Position numbers and translations under genes: made by a program
Shown: piece by piece, positions 16,865 through 25,256 of the stretch
Layout: each line of letters starts with the position of its first letter
Numbering within the stretch: position 1 is the stretch's first letter
Notes under the pieces: generated by a model
Seen by the model: the letters and a program-made list of their open reading frames with translations, nothing else
Databases searched by the model: none
What the model was told of the DNA's origin: nothing
Source of the DNA: a virus
Reading direction: 5' to 3' (one strand)
Virus record (IMG/VR): IMGVR_UViG_3300029985_000693
Coordinates: 61,961 to 125,960 of that record
DNA length: 64,000 bases

Positions 16865-18664
16865 TTAATCTTCTAAGGAAGTATTAGAAGACCGCTCGAA
16901 CGACAAAGCTTCCCTAGCCTCTTGGCGCTCTAGTTCTGCATCCCGATGATAAACTACACATCCCCCTAGGGTGCCTAACTGGCTGGCAATTGATAAACTA
17001 TTACGAACAGCCTCAAGCACAGCGGGAGTTGAATCAAGAAGACCAGCATCCTTAGCGTTTACCCATTCGTTAGCCATGCAATCATAAATACTGGCTGTTT
17101 TGCTTGTCTGATTGGAAGCATTACCAGTAAGAGTACGAATGTTAGCATCTACCTCTTCGTTATTTAGACCAATATTTGAATAAAGCCTACGAATAGGTTC
17201 TAGAAGGCTGGGAACCAGGATTTTATTAACTATATCCTTGTCTTGGTCATTTAGGTCTTTGATTTTAGGTAACTCAGTAGTGATTTTAGCTAAGGTCCAA
17301 CCACCCGCAGGAAGGCAACCATGAGAAAGAGCGCCCTGTACGGCCCTTACCGCATCTTCAGCCCTATCCTTCTTTTCACGGATCTCTCCACTAGAAGAAC
17401 CGGACACAATTAGACGAGCTATACCCCCTGTTATCTTGCCAATACGCTCCTCTATGATTGATTTGTCTAATTGAGACGAGGCTGACTTTGCTTGGGTTTT
17501 TAGTACATCCACCCTAGCTAAAACTAGCTCCTCATCACACTTACCAATAATAGTAGACTTGTTGCGATACATTTCAAACATAGAAACGTCGCCTCCACCA
17601 AAGATACATTCATCGAATTCTTCTATTTCTTGTTCTGGAAGCAATCCAGGTAGTGGTTCAGAAATAGGATTAAATACAACCGCTCCGGTAATTGCAGATA
17701 GGTCTTCCAGGAAATCTAATTGACCATTAGGCATTTGGCTTAGGGGAGCCACAACCGGTACGATCTTAAGACCGTTAGGAGCCTTGAAATTGGTAGCTAG
17801 GTTAGCTATTACGTTTTCAGAAAAACCAGTGGCAACCATCACTACGTTTGGTGATTTATTGTGTATTTGCCATTTATGTTCAAGTATTTGAGCCAGACCA
17901 ACAATTGACTGGATATCGTTAATTACACCAAAATACAGTACGAAAAAGGGACGTTCTAGCAAAACACGTTGATTTGTAGAGTCGTTTATGTATTCATGAT
18001 AGAATTTACCCATTGTATCCTCATAGCCACGAGGAATGGGAAATCCTTCTATTTTTTCTACTTTATACTCTGATTCACCGGAGATCTCAGAAATGGTCAC
18101 ATTACCATCGTCTCCTACAAGCTCGAAACACTTAATAACAGCATCGGCTAATTCTGAATCACCGTTAGCAGAAACCTTAGCAATGGAGTATTGGGTATCC
18201 TTGGCTACCTTGAAGGCTTGTTTCCTGACCAATGGTTCGATAGAGGTCTTAAATAGCCTCTCTAGGGTCCTAACAGCCTTCTGGGGACTGACCTTTGGGT
18301 TTTTGATACAGAACTCTTGTACGTTACGAACGATGCTCTCAGAGAGGATGGCGCAGGTAGTTGTACCATCACCAGCGTCATGCGCGGTTTTGGCAGCACC
18401 ATCTCTAGCCGCTTCCATAATAGCATGCTGGGTGGGATTTGAGAATCCAAGGCTTTTAAAGACAGTAACACCGTCTTTTGTTATAATGTTGGGCATGCCA
18501 ATTTCTTGACGCTCAATAATTACGACCTTACCGCCAGGACCAAGGGTTGAACCTACTATTTCAGAAATAGTAGCCATGGTATTTAATACCATTTGGTTCA
18601 AACCGTTGCGTACAGTTGTAACAGACTTAGGGGGAGACTTTACTTTAGAATATTGGGTAGCCAT
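16865..18664 (-). CDS. groEL: GroEL-type chaperonin (Cpn60)
   Basis: 599 residues, slightly longer than GroEL (about 548). Group I chaperonin landmarks: STLGPGGKVVII, ITKDGVTVFKSL, the ATP-binding HDAGDGTTT, ERIGKITGGIARL, and AGGWTLAKI near the C-terminal equatorial domain. It lacks the GGM-rich C-terminal tail and ends SFERSSNTSLED. It probably folds phage head proteins. It has an ideal promoter at 18676-18704 and starts the operon groEL-fmdB-sbcC-14014-13588-ruvC. A possible GroES partner is at 25257-25652. Confidence 0.95.
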   Translation of the reverse strand: MATQYSKVKSPPKSVTTVRNGLNQMVLNTMATISEIVGSTLGPGGKVVIIERQEIGMPNIITKDGVTVFKSLGFSNPTQHAIMEAARDGAAKTAHDAGDGTTTCAILSESIVRNVQEFCIKNPKVSPQKAVRTLERLFKTSIEPLVRKQAFKVAKDTQYSIAKVSANGDSELADAVIKCFELVGDDGNVTISEISGESEYKVEKIEGFPIPRGYEDTMGKFYHEYINDSTNQRVLLERPFFVLYFGVINDIQSIVGLAQILEHKWQIHNKSPNVVMVATGFSENVIANLATNFKAPNGLKIVPVVAPLSQMPNGQLDFLEDLSAITGAVVFNPISEPLPGLLPEQEIEEFDECIFGGGDVSMFEMYRNKSTIIGKCDEELVLARVDVLKTQAKSASSQLDKSIIEERIGKITGGIARLIVSGSSSGEIREKKDRAEDAVRAVQGALSHGCLPAGGWTLAKITTELPKIKDLNDQDKDIVNKILVPSLLEPIRRLYSNIGLNNEEVDANIRTLTGNASNQTSKTASIYDCMANEWVNAKDAGLLDSTPAVLEAVRNSLSIASQLGTLGGCVVYHRDAELERQEAREALSFERSSNTSLED

Positions 18665-18675
18665 TATTAAAAGGA

Positions 18676-18704
18676 ATTATAATACTAAAATACTACAATG
18701 TCAA
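18676..18704 (-). promoter_or_regulatory. consensus sigma-70 promoter of groEL operon
   Basis: Read leftwards it is a perfect consensus: TTGACA (18699-18704), 17-bp spacer, TATAAT (18676-18681). The groEL ATG at 18664 lies 11 nt beyond the -10 box, so the leader would be about 5 nt long without a Shine-Dalgarno sequence. Confidence 0.85.
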
Positions 18705-18720
18705 CATTAAAATACTACCG

Positions 18721-18906
18721 CTACCGCTTACCACTGAAGCGTTTTATTCTATTAATTAATGTTAGCAAATCTCCAGGGTATCTGTAATCACCATAATCAA
18801 AAGCTAAAAAGTTATACTCATAGTTAACTTCATATAAATAATCGTGAATATCTTTGGCTTCTTTTGGAGTTCTGGTTAAATAAGGTTCTTTTGGTTTAAT
18901 TGGCAT
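18721..18906 (-). CDS. hypothetical protein, 61 aa
   Basis: It starts directly after the AAA ATPase stop (TAAATG). The sequence is rich in Tyr, Asp and Lys (HDYLYEVNYEYNFLAFDYGD) and ends in a basic stretch. No family was recognised. It is translationally coupled to the ATPase by position. Confidence 0.55.
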   Translation of the reverse strand: MPIKPKEPYLTRTPKEAKDIHDYLYEVNYEYNFLAFDYGDYRYPGDLLTLINRIKRFSGKR

Positions 18907-19842
18907 TTAAAAAATATCCTTACTGAATCCTACCTTGGAATCGGTTGATTCTGACTTTGGTTTGTTCTTCAATGCTTTTATACGGGCTGCTACTTCGTGG
19001 AGTTCCCCACCCATACATTTAACAGAAACTACCAATTCCTTAATATGACCAAGACTAAAACCTTTAGTTAAACCAAGCCACTCTTGGTATTGTTCTTCTG
19101 TTAATTCATCTGTTAGCTTATACTTTAGGTATTGTAACTTTACATCATCATCTGGCAAGCCAAACTCAAGTCTCCTATCGAAACGGGAGGGACGGTCGGT
19201 GAGTCTACCATCTAACTTTTCTGGGTAATTTGTGGTAGCTATATTGACGGTATTGGCAACAGAAAATTGACCATCCAAAATAGCCAAAAGGTCTGCTTCG
19301 TTACCCTTTTCAATCATTGCGTCTATATCTTCCAAAAGCACCAATAAGGGGGTATCTTTGTTAACCTTACGTATATCCTGTAGGGCGTTTTTAAGATACC
19401 AAGCGTTATCAGCCATGAGAACGATTCCTCCGTTGCGGAAGAACTCTCTGGCTATTAAAGCAGTTATACTACTTTTACCACAACCAGGGGGACCATGTAA
19501 AAGATACCCACGTTTATGACTAAATCCATATTTAAGGTAAACTTCTTTTTTGGTGAAAAACTCCTGTATTTCTTGTAATATAATATTTACAGGTCCCTTT
19601 TCGGATACTATTAAATCATCCGTAGAAATCTTTATACTACGTAAGGAAACATTTGATAACCCATCTCCATCTACCGCTACGTAGTAACCAGGAGGAAGGG
19701 TTTCTTGTATACCCAAGGTACTACCCATCTCCATCCATTTTTCCAATGGACGCATTTTGGATTTATCCGGAACGGTTGACACCGATATGGTATCGTTGCC
19801 AAGGTAAATATACTTCGGTTCTTTTTTAGGGTTATCAGTCAT
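18907..19842 (-). CDS. AAA+ ATPase, BCS1-like
   Basis: 311 residues. Walker A is GPPGCGKS (117-124), Walker B is LLVLLEDIDAM, sensor region IATTNYPEKLDGRL, and arginine finger region DRPSRFDRRLEF. These are typical of the BCS1/Cdc48-like classical AAA clade that remodels proteins. The N-terminal 90 residues are unrelated to mitochondrial BCS1, and there is no membrane helix. It is transcribed with tRNA-Asn just upstream. The substrate is unknown; a role in phage assembly or replication remodelling is a guess. Confidence 0.85.
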   Translation of the reverse strand: MTDNPKKEPKYIYLGNDTISVSTVPDKSKMRPLEKWMEMGSTLGIQETLPPGYYVAVDGDGLSNVSLRSIKISTDDLIVSEKGPVNIILQEIQEFFTKKEVYLKYGFSHKRGYLLHGPPGCGKSSITALIAREFFRNGGIVLMADNAWYLKNALQDIRKVNKDTPLLVLLEDIDAMIEKGNEADLLAILDGQFSVANTVNIATTNYPEKLDGRLTDRPSRFDRRLEFGLPDDDVKLQYLKYKLTDELTEEQYQEWLGLTKGFSLGHIKELVVSVKCMGGELHEVAARIKALKNKPKSESTDSKVGFSKDIF

Positions 19843-19861
19843 TTTTTACCTATTTTAAATT

Positions 19862-19937
19862 TGGCTGTGGAGGATGGGGTTGAACCATCGACATTCGGAT
19901 TAACAGTCCGACGCTCTGCCAACTGAGCTACTCCACA
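19862..19937 (-). tRNA. tRNA-Asn (GTT anticodon)
   Basis: Read leftwards it forms a complete cloverleaf. Acceptor TGTGGAG/CTCCACA, D-arm with AGCTCAGTTGGCAGAGC, anticodon loop CTGTTAA (anticodon GTT), T-arm with GGTTCAACCCC, discriminator G and encoded CCA (19862-19864). It lies upstream of the AAA ATPase gene. Confidence 0.95.
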
Positions 19938-19951
19938 TTTTCTATAAAGAA

Positions 19952-19980
19952 CCTTAACATAGGTATCCTTGCGTTGTCAA
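19952..19980 (-). promoter_or_regulatory. probable promoter of tRNA-Asn
   Basis: Read leftwards: TTGACA (19975-19980), 17-bp spacer, TTAAGG (19952-19957). The -35 is perfect and the -10 is poor. It is placed right for the tRNA. Confidence 0.5.
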
Positions 19981-20517
19981 TCATTAAAAGTTACTTTACA
20001 TTACAACCGTTACGTATTTAGCTTTATCTCCCTTTCTTTACGTTAAGCAAATTCTATTGGGTTCCTTAGCAAGATAGGGTTTCTACGTTTACCGGTGTTT
20101 GGGTATTTACAGAGTTTAGGGCAGCTTATTCAGCTTTAATTGGCATTTACGGGGATTTACTGTTGTCTAATAGTATAGACATAGCTATTCATTGATTTAT
20201 CTTATTTGCTTTGGGTTGATAATTTTATTAGGTAAGGTTTCTTTAGAATCTATTTAGTTTAATTATCTTCTAAAGGGATCTATTTAGAACCAGGGGTTGC
20301 TTTTCTTATCTAATTAAGGTAAGGTTGTTTTTAACTTTTTCGAAGGTAACCGTTACGTTTGTTACCAAAGATGGAGAAGCCCTATTATACTGGTTTCAAA
20401 AAACGTGTCAAGACAATTCTTTAGTAACGGTACTTTTTGTTGTAAGTGCCCAAGGTTCCTACCGAAAAGTTACTTTTCTTCTTGACTTCTATTGAAAATA
20501 CCGGTAATATACCTTAT
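19981..20517. other. noncoding divergence region
   Basis: About 0.5 kb without a credible gene between the leftward tRNA/ATPase unit and the rightward kinase/helicase unit. It contains a leftward promoter (20384-20411). It has inverted GGTAAC/GTTACC arms at 20345-20366 enclosing AACCGTTACG. The same AACCGTTAC/GTAACGG word recurs near 20007 and 20422. There is a repeated TCTATTTAG at about 20250 and 20280. It could hold regulatory sites or an untranslated RNA; nothing decisive is visible. Confidence 0.5.
20384..20411 (-). promoter_or_regulatory. strong leftward promoter in the divergence region
   Basis: Read leftwards: TTGACA (20406-20411), 16-bp spacer, TATAAT (20384-20389). Both hexamers match consensus. 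The next gene downstream is tRNA-Asn about 440 nt away, so it would make a long untranslated leader or an independent small RNA. Confidence 0.65.
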
Positions 20518-21102
20518 ATGAACAACAAAAAGCCTTTACTGGTTAACTTTATAGGGGCTCCAGCCAGTGGTAAGACCACCGTAGCTGCCCTCACCTTCGG
20601 TGCTCTTAAGGAAGCTTCGGTACCCTGCGAACTGCTTACAGAGGTAGCGAGGAAACACATAGTTGGTCTTAAATATGTTAATAGGTGGAGCAATCCCCCC
20701 TGGAATGGTATTTTAACCGATAGAGACCAGAACGATATCTACATTGGCGAACTCTACCAAACAGAACGCTACGTTACGGTTTGTTCCCCAGAAACTGTTA
20801 TAATTAGTGATTCCAGTCCAATAAATGCTATTATTTATAACCGTAGGTTGTCTAGTGACAAAATCATAATTAACGACTGGTTAGCTTACTGTAATCCCTT
20901 GTTCTTCTACTCCACCCCGGTACCTAATAATTTGGACACCTTGGACTCCAACCGAGTCCACTCTATCGAACAAATACACAATGCAGACCGGGAGATCCCC
21001 GGAATTATAGAAGAGTTAGGGTTGGAAGTTATTACCCTTAATGGTAATTCCAACCAACGCCAACTTCAATGTCTTCATGCAATATATGACAGGTTGGCCT
21101 AA
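20518..21102 (+). CDS. P-loop nucleotide kinase-like protein
   Basis: The frame is open from a GTG at 20446, but the ATG at 20518 is preferred. It begins MNNKKPLLVNFIGAPASGKT, which puts the Walker A (GAPASGKT) at the usual place near the N-terminus. 194 residues. The DSS in VIISDSSPINAIIY is a plausible Walker B. The overall pattern fits NadR/deoxynucleotide kinase-like AAA domain proteins common in phages. The substrate cannot be stated. It lies 5 nt upstream of the helicase gene. Confidence 0.65.
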   Translation: MNNKKPLLVNFIGAPASGKTTVAALTFGALKEASVPCELLTEVARKHIVGLKYVNRWSNPPWNGILTDRDQNDIYIGELYQTERYVTVCSPETVIISDSSPINAIIYNRRLSSDKIIINDWLAYCNPLFFYSTPVPNNLDTLDSNRVHSIEQIHNADREIPGIIEELGLEVITLNGNSNQRQLQCLHAIYDRLA

Positions 21103-21107
21103 ACCAG

Positions 21108-22586
21108 TTGTTATCAATAGTAGAACCCACCAGGGTTAATATAGATGAAAACGCTCCCATAGATGCCATTCGTAAGTATTTGGCATTTAAAGACATGGGT
21201 GTTTTATATCAAATAAAACAATTTAAAGCCAACAAGTGGTTATTGAAGAAAATAACCAACGAAGAGTGGAGTGAACGCCTACACTCCCTAGAGGCTCAAG
21301 TTGACCGTTCTGCTTTGTTTGAAGACTCGAATGGGTACTACACCTATAGTGGTTTAGCTGAAGATTTATCCCAGCAGTTTGGGCTGCATTTAACCAATAC
21401 AATTAAATACACCAAACCAACTCCGTTGTCTTGGACCCATACTCCTCCAGATTTAAGGTACTTTCAAGAGGATGTAGTTAAGTTGTTTCTACAGCACAAA
21501 CACGCTGCGGTTAATCTTGCCGTAGGTATGGGGAAATCCTACATAGCCCTACATATAGCCCAAAGGCTAGGATTGAAAACCGTTGTAATGGTACCCTTTT
21601 CAGCTATAGCAAACCAATTGTACGCTACGTTCACTAAACATCTCGGTAAATATAGGGTGGGCATGTTTGGGGACGGTCGCAAGGACACCAGTAAACTCAT
21701 AACCATAGCCGTGGCTCAATCGTTGGTTAGGGTCGAGGAGGGAACACCCGAATGGGACGACCTGCAAGGGGTCAAGGTGCTCGTTTCAGATGAGTCCCAT
21801 ATGAACCCAGCCTCAACCCTGGAGGGTGTCTGTATGGGGCTCCTACGCAACGCAGAGTACCGTTTTGCTTTGTCTGGTACTCAGCTGCGTAGCGATGGTA
21901 GCGAAATTGTCCTTAAGGGTCTAGTAGGGCCTATTGTTTACAGTAAAAACATACAAGACGGAGTTAGAGAGGGTTTTCTAGCCAAACCCAAGTTTATTGT
22001 ATATCGCTATAACAGCCAAGATCCCTATCGCTCTGCCGATACCAACAAGATGACCCAAAAACATTTATACTTAAATCCGGATATAAACACCCTGGTTGCC
22101 AATATAGTAAACATCAGTTCTGGCAAGATGGGTCAGTCCGTTTTGGTGTTAATTGATGAGTTTGGTCAATTTAATATGATTTACCCTCAATTTACATCAA
22201 ATTTCAAATTTGCCCATGGGGGAGCCACCAAGGCCAACAAAAAACACATTCCTCCTGAATTCTGGAAATCAGAACCATTGGATTTAATTGAAGAATTTAA
22301 CCAGTTAAAGTTTCCGGTAATGGTTGGAACCTCTTGTTGCTCAACCGGAGCTGACTTTAAGGTGCCCAAAACCGTTATTTACCTAAGAGGGGGAAAGTCT
22401 GAAATAGATTTCACCCAAAGTCTAGGTAGAGGAGTAAGGAAATTTGATAATGGTACTTATAAGAAGGACTCCTTCACCTTTATTGATTTTTGGTGTCGGA
22501 ACGTACCAGCCTTGGATCGTCACGCTAAGGCCAGAATAGCTTATATGAAAGCTATTGGTGGGGATATAAAGATTATTGATATTTAA
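21108..22586 (+). CDS. SF2 DNA helicase, UvsW-like
   Basis: 492 residues starting at a TTG 5 nt after the kinase stop (the first in-frame ATG is 87 nt later). Helicase motifs: Walker A NLAVGMGKSYIAL (I), VLVSDESHM (DESH box, II), FALSGTQ (III), and FTQSLGRGVRK (VI). These define a superfamily 2 translocase like T4 UvsW, which unwinds branched DNA and helps recombination-dependent replication. Together with SbcCD and the RuvC-like resolvase this implies recombination-linked replication. Confidence 0.85.
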   Translation: MLSIVEPTRVNIDENAPIDAIRKYLAFKDMGVLYQIKQFKANKWLLKKITNEEWSERLHSLEAQVDRSALFEDSNGYYTYSGLAEDLSQQFGLHLTNTIKYTKPTPLSWTHTPPDLRYFQEDVVKLFLQHKHAAVNLAVGMGKSYIALHIAQRLGLKTVVMVPFSAIANQLYATFTKHLGKYRVGMFGDGRKDTSKLITIAVAQSLVRVEEGTPEWDDLQGVKVLVSDESHMNPASTLEGVCMGLLRNAEYRFALSGTQLRSDGSEIVLKGLVGPIVYSKNIQDGVREGFLAKPKFIVYRYNSQDPYRSADTNKMTQKHLYLNPDINTLVANIVNISSGKMGQSVLVLIDEFGQFNMIYPQFTSNFKFAHGGATKANKKHIPPEFWKSEPLDLIEEFNQLKFPVMVGTSCCSTGADFKVPKTVIYLRGGKSEIDFTQSLGRGVRKFDNGTYKKDSFTFIDFWCRNVPALDRHAKARIAYMKAIGGDIKIIDI

Positions 22587-22595
22587 ATAAGATAC

Positions 22596-22623
22596 TTGAC
22601 AATTGCTTTCTTTAGTATATACT
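22596..22623 (+). promoter_or_regulatory. sigma-70-type promoter
   Basis: TTGACA (22596-22601), 16-bp spacer, TATACT (22618-22623). The next ATG is at 22634, 10 nt after the -10 box, so the mRNA would again have an ultra-short leader. It drives the zinc-finger protein, sigma factor and probably downstream genes. Confidence 0.75.
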
Positions 22624-22633
22624 GGTAAAAAAA

Positions 22634-22981
22634 ATGAATATCGAACTAAAATTAATAGGTTATCACTTAACGGATGGTTCCAAGAAGGAATTTGAATGTC
22701 CTGGGTGTGGACTTTGGTATCCAACTAAAGAAAAAACCCTTAACTGTATCAAAAAGTTCCATTCAATGTCTAATGATTGGGAATACAAGAAGATAGAGGC
22801 TAATAATGGAGATATACTCCATATGGCTCAAGGCGTTGCTTCCAAGCCCAAATCAGAAGAAATTACCGATGAGTTCGACATAGTTAACAGTATGGCTAGT
22901 TCAGGAGAAGTTCCCCCAGAAGTAGTCAAAATACTCAAAAACCGTATACCTAAAAAGGCAACAAAAGGAAAGAACGAATAG
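22634..22981 (+). CDS. zinc-finger-like small protein
   Basis: 115 residues. KEFECPGCGLWYPTKEKTLN is followed by CIKKFH, giving a CxxC...C...H arrangement consistent with one zinc site (about residues 18-46). The remainder is acidic and helical, ending in a basic tail KKATKGKNE. It sits 6 nt ahead of the sigma factor gene, so it may act with it in transcription. No family was recognised. Confidence 0.6.
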   Translation: MNIELKLIGYHLTDGSKKEFECPGCGLWYPTKEKTLNCIKKFHSMSNDWEYKKIEANNGDILHMAQGVASKPKSEEITDEFDIVNSMASSGEVPPEVVKILKNRIPKKATKGKNE

Positions 22982-22987
22982 ATATTA

Positions 22988-25255
22988 ATGGCTTCATCTC
23001 AAGACCAGCATTTTGCTAACTTTCAAAAGATACTATCCTCCAAGATAGTTGCCTATGGAGAGCACCAAGGCTCTGAAAAGGACTTTATTAAGTCTCAAAA
23101 GAAGCAAGTTCTTAAGCTTTCAAAGCTGGAAGAGATGTTTCGTAAGGAACTATTACGAACTCCTCATGGTTTGCAGGTCTACATGGAATTTATCAACTTC
23201 ATTAGGGATGACCGAAAGAATATATTAGATGCCAGACCTTACTTTCGTATAAGACAAGACGTGTTCACCAAGAAGGTATCCCCAGCCTTACGAACCAGGG
23301 ATCCAAAGAACATACAAAAGTGTCATTTTAACTTTACCTTTATTTCATTTGCCATGAAATATGTAGTGTTATCACCCAATGACCCATTAACAGATATTTA
23401 CGAAGAACTTAAAGAAGTAAGGAATAAGCTAATAGAAGTGAACACACCTTTGGCAATAGCCAGAAGCAGCCAATTCTATCGTAAAACTAAAAGAAATCAC
23501 TTAACCCGCATGGACCTAATCCAGGTGGCGTTGGAAGGTTTGACTGCTGGAATAGACAAGTTTTGCGGTATTTACGACAATACCAAATACCGTCATATGC
23601 TTATAGGCAGAATTACGGGCAATCTAATTGAGGCTTATTGTATTGACGAAAACACAATATTAAACCCAATAGGCCAGCCTCCAAAGAAGATTTCAGAGTT
23701 TATTCCTGGTGATAAGATTTTAGGAATTGATGATTCTGGGGCTATTATAGAAACAGAAGTTGTAGCATTACACGATCATGGCGTCGTGGACGGCTATGAG
23801 GTTGAATTTGCCGATGGGTATAAGATAATATGCTCAAAAAATCACAAATTCCTTACAGAAGAAGGTCAAATCCCAATTCACGAAATAGTATCCAGAGGCT
23901 TGGGTGTGCTTTGTGAGCCCACCAATGAAAACTGGTGGTTGGACAACTCATTGCCAAATGGTTCTACCGTCCAAGAGAAAGATGTATGCTCACAAAAAAG
24001 TATGTCCAATCTGCAAAACACTGGTATACGAGACCCGGCGCTCGAATGGGCTGAAACTAACCTTACATCAAACTCTAACCGAAGGATGGAAAAGTCTGTG
24101 CGGTCAGACTTTTCGAACACGTCGATTGTTTTACAGTCACAGAAAAAACTGTCAGGTTTGTCAAAAAGCCATATTGGAGGGACTTGTCGCAAGGGCCAAG
24201 AATTGGCGGAACAAGAACATGGAACGTGTTCTAGAGCACATGCGGAATATTTCGATAGCATTTCAGGAGTCTTTACAAAAAAGACCAGACCTAAAATCGA
24301 AACACACAGAAAAGGTGAAACAAGCTTCCATGGAATGGAGGTCGAAGAATCCAGAGGAATTCATCCTCAACATGAAAAAAGCCTGGGCCGCTCAGAAACC
24401 ATCCAAGATGGAAGCGTGGTTACGGTCAAGCGGAACTATAACCTGGGACGATGTTCAAATCAGATGCGGAAAGGAAAGAAAGCAGGTGGACTTCGTTTCT
24501 CCGGATCACAAAATATGGGTAGAAGTGGATGGGAGCTTTCACTTCAAAGAAGTATCGACGAAGCCGTTGAAGCAGAGATTGCCAAAGATTCAGCAACGGG
24601 ATGCCATGTTGAAGACGGAGGCCCTATTGAGGAAAGATGTGACTTTGATCCGATTAGCGGCGGATTGTTTCTATGCGACTGGCATACTAAAAGAGCCTTG
24701 GAGGGTGTGGCTATCAAACATGCTCCTCTCACCTCGACCAGGGGTTTGGTGTTGCGGAAAGTTGTACGATTTAGCCCCATGGGCACAAGAAGGATGTACG
24801 ATCTTGAGGTCGCCCACCCCAAACATAACTTCCTTTTGCCTAACGGAATAGTTACTAGCAATTCCGAAACAATGGTTCATTTTTACCCAACAGACAAGAG
24901 AAAACTGTATAATGCAAACAAAGTAATGAATAAATGTCGTACAGAGGATTTTCAAGAAATATCTGCCAGGGTAAATGATTTAGCTAAAGAGCATTTATAC
25001 ACCACTACCCCAGAAGAAGTAACACATTTAGTGGCAGCTAGTAATCTAATTAATGCCGACTTCTCACCTCCCGCCCATTCCGGTGATAACCAAACCAAGA
25101 CTATACAAGATACGATGCAGTATGCCGATGTACCGGAAAAACAACCAGATATAGGTTATGAAGCACATGAATTGAGCGGCAAGTTAGCACAAGCAATACG
25201 CAAATTAACAGTATTTGAGCAAAAACTACTAAGACTCAAGGGAATGGAATTTTAA
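22988..25255 (+). CDS. phage sigma factor-like protein, intein-containing
   Basis: A 755-residue precursor with a 408-residue intein at residues 218-625; the spliced product is about 347 residues. Exteins carry a sigma-70 region 2-like pattern: NTPLAIARSSQFYRKTKRNH, MDLIQVALEGLTAGIDKF, then across the splice junction IEAY/SETMVHFYPTDKRK. This matches divergent sigma-like proteins of large phages, probably directing host RNA polymerase to a class of phage promoters. The C-terminus ends LTVFEQKLLRLKG. The intein sits in the most conserved stretch. The region-4 helix-turn-helix is not evident, so promoter recognition may be partial. Sigma identity is fairly but not fully certain. Confidence 0.75.
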   Translation: MASSQDQHFANFQKILSSKIVAYGEHQGSEKDFIKSQKKQVLKLSKLEEMFRKELLRTPHGLQVYMEFINFIRDDRKNILDARPYFRIRQDVFTKKVSPALRTRDPKNIQKCHFNFTFISFAMKYVVLSPNDPLTDIYEELKEVRNKLIEVNTPLAIARSSQFYRKTKRNHLTRMDLIQVALEGLTAGIDKFCGIYDNTKYRHMLIGRITGNLIEAYCIDENTILNPIGQPPKKISEFIPGDKILGIDDSGAIIETEVVALHDHGVVDGYEVEFADGYKIICSKNHKFLTEEGQIPIHEIVSRGLGVLCEPTNENWWLDNSLPNGSTVQEKDVCSQKSMSNLQNTGIRDPALEWAETNLTSNSNRRMEKSVRSDFSNTSIVLQSQKKLSGLSKSHIGGTCRKGQELAEQEHGTCSRAHAEYFDSISGVFTKKTRPKIETHRKGETSFHGMEVEESRGIHPQHEKSLGRSETIQDGSVVTVKRNYNLGRCSNQMRKGKKAGGLRFSGSQNMGRSGWELSLQRSIDEAVEAEIAKDSATGCHVEDGGPIEERCDFDPISGGLFLCDWHTKRALEGVAIKHAPLTSTRGLVLRKVVRFSPMGTRRMYDLEVAHPKHNFLLPNGIVTSNSETMVHFYPTDKRKLYNANKVMNKCRTEDFQEISARVNDLAKEHLYTTTPEEVTHLVAASNLINADFSPPAHSGDNQTKTIQDTMQYADVPEKQPDIGYEAHELSGKLAQAIRKLTVFEQKLLRLKGMEF
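23639..24862 (+). mobile_element. intein in sigma factor, with out-of-frame nested endonuclease
   Basis: The splicing domain is visible at both ends in the sigma frame. Cys218 starts block A (CIDENTILNPIG, EFIPGDKILGID). Block B is CSKNHKFLT. Blocks F/G are MYDLEVAHPKHNFLLPNGIV ending in Ser-Asn625, followed by Ser626. Between about residues 310 and 585 the sigma-frame sequence is hydrophilic, S/G/R/E-rich and shows no LAGLIDADG or HNH motif. In the same stretch the +1 frame encodes an EDxHD-type endonuclease. The sigma frame stays open throughout, so the precursor should be splicing-competent. Confidence 0.85.
23904..24851 (+). CDS. EDxHD/Vsr-like homing endonuclease, +1 frame, nested in the intein
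   Basis: It lies wholly inside the intein in the +1 frame; its TAG is 11 nt before the intein ends. The frame opens at 23889; possible starts are GTG 23904, ATG 23925, ATG 23958 or ATG 23985 (AAGAG just upstream), giving 289-315 residues. Domains: paired zinc-finger-like Cys/His (VCPICK, SHRKNCQVCQK), a NUMOD-like basic helical region (KHTEKVKQASMEWRSKNPEE, NMKKAWAAQKPSKMEAWL), and a nuclease core KQVDFVSPDHKIWVEVDGSF then H, RD in QQRDAMLKTEALL, VTLIRLAADCF. That is the E-x-D...H...D pattern of EDxHD homing endonucleases (Vsr fold). It probably cleaves intein-less sigma alleles. The tail overlapping intein blocks F/G is unlikely to be functional. Confidence 0.7.
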   Translation: MCFVSPPMKTGGWTTHCQMVLPSKRKMYAHKKVCPICKTLVYETRRSNGLKLTLHQTLTEGWKSLCGQTFRTRRLFYSHRKNCQVCQKAILEGLVARAKNWRNKNMERVLEHMRNISIAFQESLQKRPDLKSKHTEKVKQASMEWRSKNPEEFILNMKKAWAAQKPSKMEAWLRSSGTITWDDVQIRCGKERKQVDFVSPDHKIWVEVDGSFHFKEVSTKPLKQRLPKIQQRDAMLKTEALLRKDVTLIRLAADCFYATGILKEPWRVWLSNMLLSPRPGVWCCGKLYDLAPWAQEGCTILRSPTPNITSFCLTE

Positions 25256-25256
25256 T

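Noticed and set aside
18895-18909. A 15-bp word TTTAATTGGCATTTA shared by 18895-18909, 20135-20149 and 53174-53188
   Set aside because: At 18895 it is simply a stop-ATG-PIK start context; the two other copies may be chance or remnant starts. Not enough to call a regulatory element.
20446-20518. GTG start at 20446 for the P-loop kinase
   Set aside because: It adds 24 residues before an N-terminus that already begins at the Walker A strand; no ribosome-binding site.
24544-24955. Leftward ORFs of 94-105 codons inside the sigma intein
   Set aside because: They lack start signals and protein-like features; the region is already explained by two coding frames on the plus strand.
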